Part shown: in pieces, positions 60,119-64,000 of the stretch
Position numbering within the stretch: position 1 is the first letter of the stretch
Layout: each line of letters begins with the position of its first letter
NCBI RefSeq assembly: GCF_021155775.2
Contig: NC_060235.2
Span: forward strand, 2,655,501-2,719,500
DNA from: Neodiprion pinetum
Taxonomy: Eukaryota; Arthropoda; Insecta; Hymenoptera; Diprionidae
DNA: 64,000 nt
Direction of reading: 5' to 3'
Notes under the pieces: generated by a model
The model's input: only the letters and a program-made list of their open reading frames with translations
What the model was told of the DNA's origin: nothing
Database searches by the model: none
Translations under genes and position numbers: made by a program

Positions 60119-60840
60119 TTAAGGGATGGTGCCTAGTCAGAAAGTCGCAAATAGCGAATCTTCACAAAGAGACACGTCGGTTTATTAATATAAAAATTTG
60201 TATGCATATTGGGGTAACTTTGAAGTTCGTTCTGATATTTTTTATTTGTAAAAATAATAATTTTTCAAGCCGCTATAGACTATCTCCGGGAGCTACTTTA
60301 AAAAAAGGCGTCTTGCGGCGAGCGAGATATCTCTGGGCTGGATCATCCGAAATGAAAAAACAAAACAGATTTATATAATATGAGGTATTATCTGGTCTTT
60401 GATCGAAGAAATGAGCAAAATATTAATTTATTTAAAACAACGTCGGCTTCTCAAGAAGGAAGTTCAATTTTTCATAAAAATTTTCGCCTCAGCTTGTTTA
60501 TGAAATGGAAAATATTCATCGGCGAGAAAAAAATCTTCGATCAAGAACTGAAAGATATATTCATAAGGTTTGTGTAAAAATTTCAGACTAATCGGTTGAG
60601 CCGTTTCCGAGAAATCTTGCTCAACGACTCTGAAAACACTACAAGTTTTGAGAAAAACGCGTTCGAAGTTTCAAAAGTACTTTCAAACGCTCCGGGGCGT
60701 CTTTGCAAATCGTCGTGTAACCTTGAGAATATTTGTCGGATCGACATGAAATTTTCTGTGTATAAACTCGAATATATTTAAATTACGAAAATGTAATTAA
60801 AAAAAAAAAAAAGAAATCCCGACTAGGTATAACCCCTTAA
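60119..60840. mobile_element. TTAA-flanked TIR element (piggyBac-like MITE)
   Basis: TTAA at 60119-60122 followed by GGGATGGTGCCTAGTCAG, and at the other end GACTAGGTATAACCCC followed by TTAA (60837-60840). Read in reverse, this gives TTAAGGGGTTATACCTAGTC. It is 722 bp, AT-rich, with only short unsupported open frames. The exact TTAA duplications and matching ends make a cut-and-paste DNA element likely; calling it piggyBac-like is inference from the target site. Confidence 0.7.
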
Positions 60841-63800
60841 AAAATTCAATTTCACGCCGAAATTCTCTGCCGCTGTTATTCCCGATGGTTTCGTTTCTGC
60901 GTATCGGCGAACCCAACATCAACAGTCATTGAGTCCAGAGTTTTCAAAAAGCCGTTAACGGAGAGAGATGGAAGAGGAAATGGAAAAAACGTATGAAAAA
61001 AACTCAACGAAAAGATCTCACGTGGTCGCCCGGAATGGCACCCTCGTCACGGTGCGATAGGCATGCAGCGTCTCTTTTTTTCGACGACATCGCGTCCTCG
61101 ACTATATATATTACACGTTAAGTATAACGTTATTCAAATCTTTGGCACGAGCAAGTAGGAAATTATACATAAGAATCAATTTTACAACCTCCGATCGATT
61201 TCTCATTTTTTTTTTTTTTTTTTTTTTATTCCATTCTTCTACTCTTTCAATTTCACTTCCGCTTTACCCGTATCTCGAAAAATTTTCTTGCGGACTTGCG
61301 AAAAAGGCGTTACTCCTAACTCAAACGAAGCCAGAGACGTGCCACCCTAAAAAGCAAGGTAAACGTACCAGTTGTTGACCCTATTTTATTTTCAAAAATC
61401 CTAAATACACGCCAGAAATTGTGGAATTTCCCGACGACTAAAACCAGTTTCTAAAATGGGTTGGAGACTGGAGATTTAGTTTTTGGTCGTTCTAAAAATA
61501 AAGGATCAAAGAGATGCAACCACGAAAGGTCAATAATTGGAACAGGGTCGATAACTCGTACACTCACCCTGCATACCGTGCGTTAGATGCAGAGTTTGTT
61601 CGGCGGCGATAAGATTTTAGAGAGATTTACTGCAAGCCGGTAAGAGGAGCACGGCGGTAAAGGGCAGAGGTGGAAGAAACCACCTACCTACCTAACTACC
61701 TACCAAACCTACCTACCTCGCTGGTTCCGATCGCCGCGTGCAGCCTCAAGGCGAATATCCCCGCCCTGACGGCCACGAGACCATAGCCGATGACACAAAT
61801 TGATTTCACTCGGAATTCGCGTGGCGATAAATGTAAATCCGTAAGCCGTTTACACCGGTCCGTTCTCGCTTCGCGTTCTTTCAGCGATTCGGAGACGAAG
61901 TTCCAACGTTATCGCGATCTACTGCTCCGGGAGGGATCTGAAATAAAAACTTAACCCCAGTCTGGTGGACGGGGCACGTGGCGTTTCTCCCTGTGCAGTC
62001 TCGGGATCGTCGGTCGGAAAACCGGGGGGATTAGAAAGCAATATACGTGTACATGTATTATACACATAGCCGAACGGAGTCCTCGGTGGTCGGTACCGCT
62101 GAAAGAAATTTTTCAAGATGTATATACTATACGCACTATGTATACATTTGGTAGTTTGTTCCTTTTTTGTTTTTTGTTTTTTTTTCTTACTTTCGAAGTG
62201 CGAGGTGAAGGAAGGAAGGAGAAGAGAGTAAGATAGGGCAATTATCGCTGCTGGCCCAAATTTTTTCCCACAGTTCGAAGAGAGCATTACCTCCCCGGTT
62301 TCTTTCATTTTTATTTACCTTCTTTGCAGTGGTGGTGGTGGTGTTTCTTTATTTTTTTTTATTTTTTTTTCGTTTATTTTTTTCTGGTATCTTTTTTGTC
62401 TCGTCTTTTTTCACCGCCTTTTCTTGTCGCCGGTCTTGGGGTGCGGGCGTCGAGAGCTCCCTCAGGTCATTCCACCCGAATTCCATGCCCTTGCATCCCT
62501 CCGCGTTGTGGAATGACTCTCTTAGAAGGATCCGTGGTACCCGGTCTGAGCTGCAGGGACCGATCAACAGATAATTTTTTTTTCCCGTCTTTCTTTTTTT
62601 TTTCCGCCCCCTTTTCCCTACTTCTCTAGCCGTTGTTGTTCGGGGCTGACCTGCACCCAACTGTGCCGGCAGCCTGCAGACAGACTAAGGGCGCGCCTTT
62701 CTTTTCACGTCAGTATCGTCGGCAGAACCGGGCCCCAAGCCCTGCGGTGGGAAAGAAGGATTCCTCGGGGCATGAAAAGGAAAAAAAAAAAAAAAGGAAA
62801 GGAAAAGGAAGAAATAGAAGAGGGGTCTAGCCCGGCGTCGACTGACGTTATTATGAATGATGCAATTTTCGAACGGTCCTTCTAGGAAACGGGGCGTCGA
62901 TACTTATGCCACGGAGACGTGCGACTGCGACTATAACCCCCGGGCCCTCGTAAACCGGAGAAAATTCCCATCCCCATAAATTGTTGTGCCGATCCAACGG
63001 CGAGCAGGCTTGTAAAAAACCGAGGGCTCCGAGGGACCCGTCTCTCACACTCTCCTCATCCGGCCAAAGTGAAAACACTTGTCGTTCGGGAATCGGATTT
63101 CTTCCACCACGTGTAATAATTGTCCGGGGAAGATTCCAGAACCCTGGGCCGCACCGCATTTCAGAGTTCCTCGATGAAACGTCGATGTGTTGGTGAATGG
63201 AATTTTCAAGCGTGAATACGTACGCGATACGTACGTTGCTGACAGAAATCGGTTCCCGGAATTTTTTTTTTTTTTTGTTCTTGATCGAACGCGTTCATTT
63301 TCTGGTCAAATGAATGGAAAGAATATTCAATAAGCGTAATGCGAAGGACAAGTTTTTCACCCCTCGGGGCTTTGAAATAATTGGGAAATACCCCTGAGGC
63401 TATTTTCGCCTGCATCAACGCCGTACAGTGCCGGTTCAATTCATTATCCGGTATGCTTGGAAACGTGAAACGTCGCAGTTGTCTGAATGTACGGTATAGA
63501 TGGGAAACTCCGGGGTAGGTAGGCGTCGAGACGCCTGGCGCCGTCCTATCGAACGATCCGGGTCGGCTCTGAAAATTGGCCTTCCTCATTTCCATCCCTG
63601 TATGGATTACCGGCGATGCATGATTCGACGAATGTTTATTGCGGCTTTAACGTCGAAGAAAGACTTTGCATCCGTCGGACAAAAGCGTCTTGTTAGAAGG
63701 GTGAAGATAGTCGTTAGTTACAGAAACGATGATCGACCTCATTGTCGGTAATCCTCGATATCTATTTTCAGACCGGAAATTTGTCATTTACAGGTCGAGG

Positions 63801-64000
63801 ACTCTGGTTTAGGTAGACGCAATAAAAATTCTAGTCCATTGCGAAAGTCTGGTAAAAATAAACGGAGGAAGGACTAGCTCTCGAATTGAAGTCGCCACGG
63901 AAAGGGCTCGTCTCATGCCAGCAAACACGAGTACAAGGTTGAAGGTAAATGTCAATCGGAGTCTGCTTTGAAACCTATTCAAGGCCGCCGAGGCGAGATA
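60841..64000. other. No recognisable gene
   Basis: Contains the dispersed repeat at 61525, a CTAC-rich patch at 61680-61720 and poly-T/poly-A runs (62350-62410, 62577-62605, 62779-62803). Open frames overlap on both strands and match nothing I know. Confidence 0.4.
61525..61569. repeat. Dispersed about 40-bp repeat, copy 2
   Basis: GGTCAATAATTGGAACAGGG followed by TCGATAACTCGTACACTCACC, matching 9091-9135 with scattered substitutions and no gaps. Confidence 0.45.

Overview
This is an animal nuclear genome segment, almost certainly insect. It is moderately AT-rich, has spliceosomal introns, carries abundant microsatellites and terminal-inverted-repeat (TIR) elements, and contains two ecdysteroid cytochrome P450 genes whose adjacency is characteristic of arthropods. 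Hymenoptera is my best guess for the order, but that is inference and no marker here proves it.

Only two genes are certain. The first, on the + strand, is CYP306A1 (phantom, the ecdysteroid 25-hydroxylase). It has seven coding exons from 11865 to 31453 encoding 499 aa, with a probable 5' untranslated exon ending at 10784. Its first coding intron is about 15.9 kb and fills the left centre of the window. The second, on the - strand, is CYP18A1 (ecdysteroid 26-hydroxylase). It has five exons from 39251 down to 36950 encoding 537 aa, with a good TATA/initiator promoter at about 39550-39584. The genes are convergent (tail to tail) with about 5.5 kb between their stop codons. One makes the moulting-hormone precursor and the other inactivates the hormone. 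They share an intron at the same place and phase, as expected of old tandem duplicates.

The rest is non-coding or unresolved. 1-10.5 kb: no convincing gene; a TTAA-flanked foldback element at 5772-6476. 10.5-11.9 kb: phantom 5' region. 12.2-28.1 kb: phantom intron 1, with a TA-flanked foldback element (12319-13484), another TIR-like element (20612-21251), related direct repeats (15.3 and 17.0 kb), a short telomere-like run and a long CTT tract. 29.2-30.8 kb: phantom intron 4, holding a decayed non-LTR retrotransposon endonuclease. 31.5-36.9 kb: microsatellite-rich space between the convergent genes. 39.6-40.1 kb: a very CpG-rich block upstream of CYP18A1. 40-64 kb: mostly empty of recognisable genes, with further foldback elements at 46.6, 51.8, 52.1, 56.9 and 60.1 kb. 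A possible small two-exon secreted-peptide gene at 57324-57942 starts right after one of these elements.

I saw no CRISPR array, rRNA gene, convincing tRNA or bacterial-type operon. I did not find an unmistakably new system. The best leads are the linked hormone-synthesis/hormone-degradation pair, a family of TTAA-flanked foldback elements, a retained-intron-like 60-bp in-frame intron in phantom, and the candidate secreted peptide.
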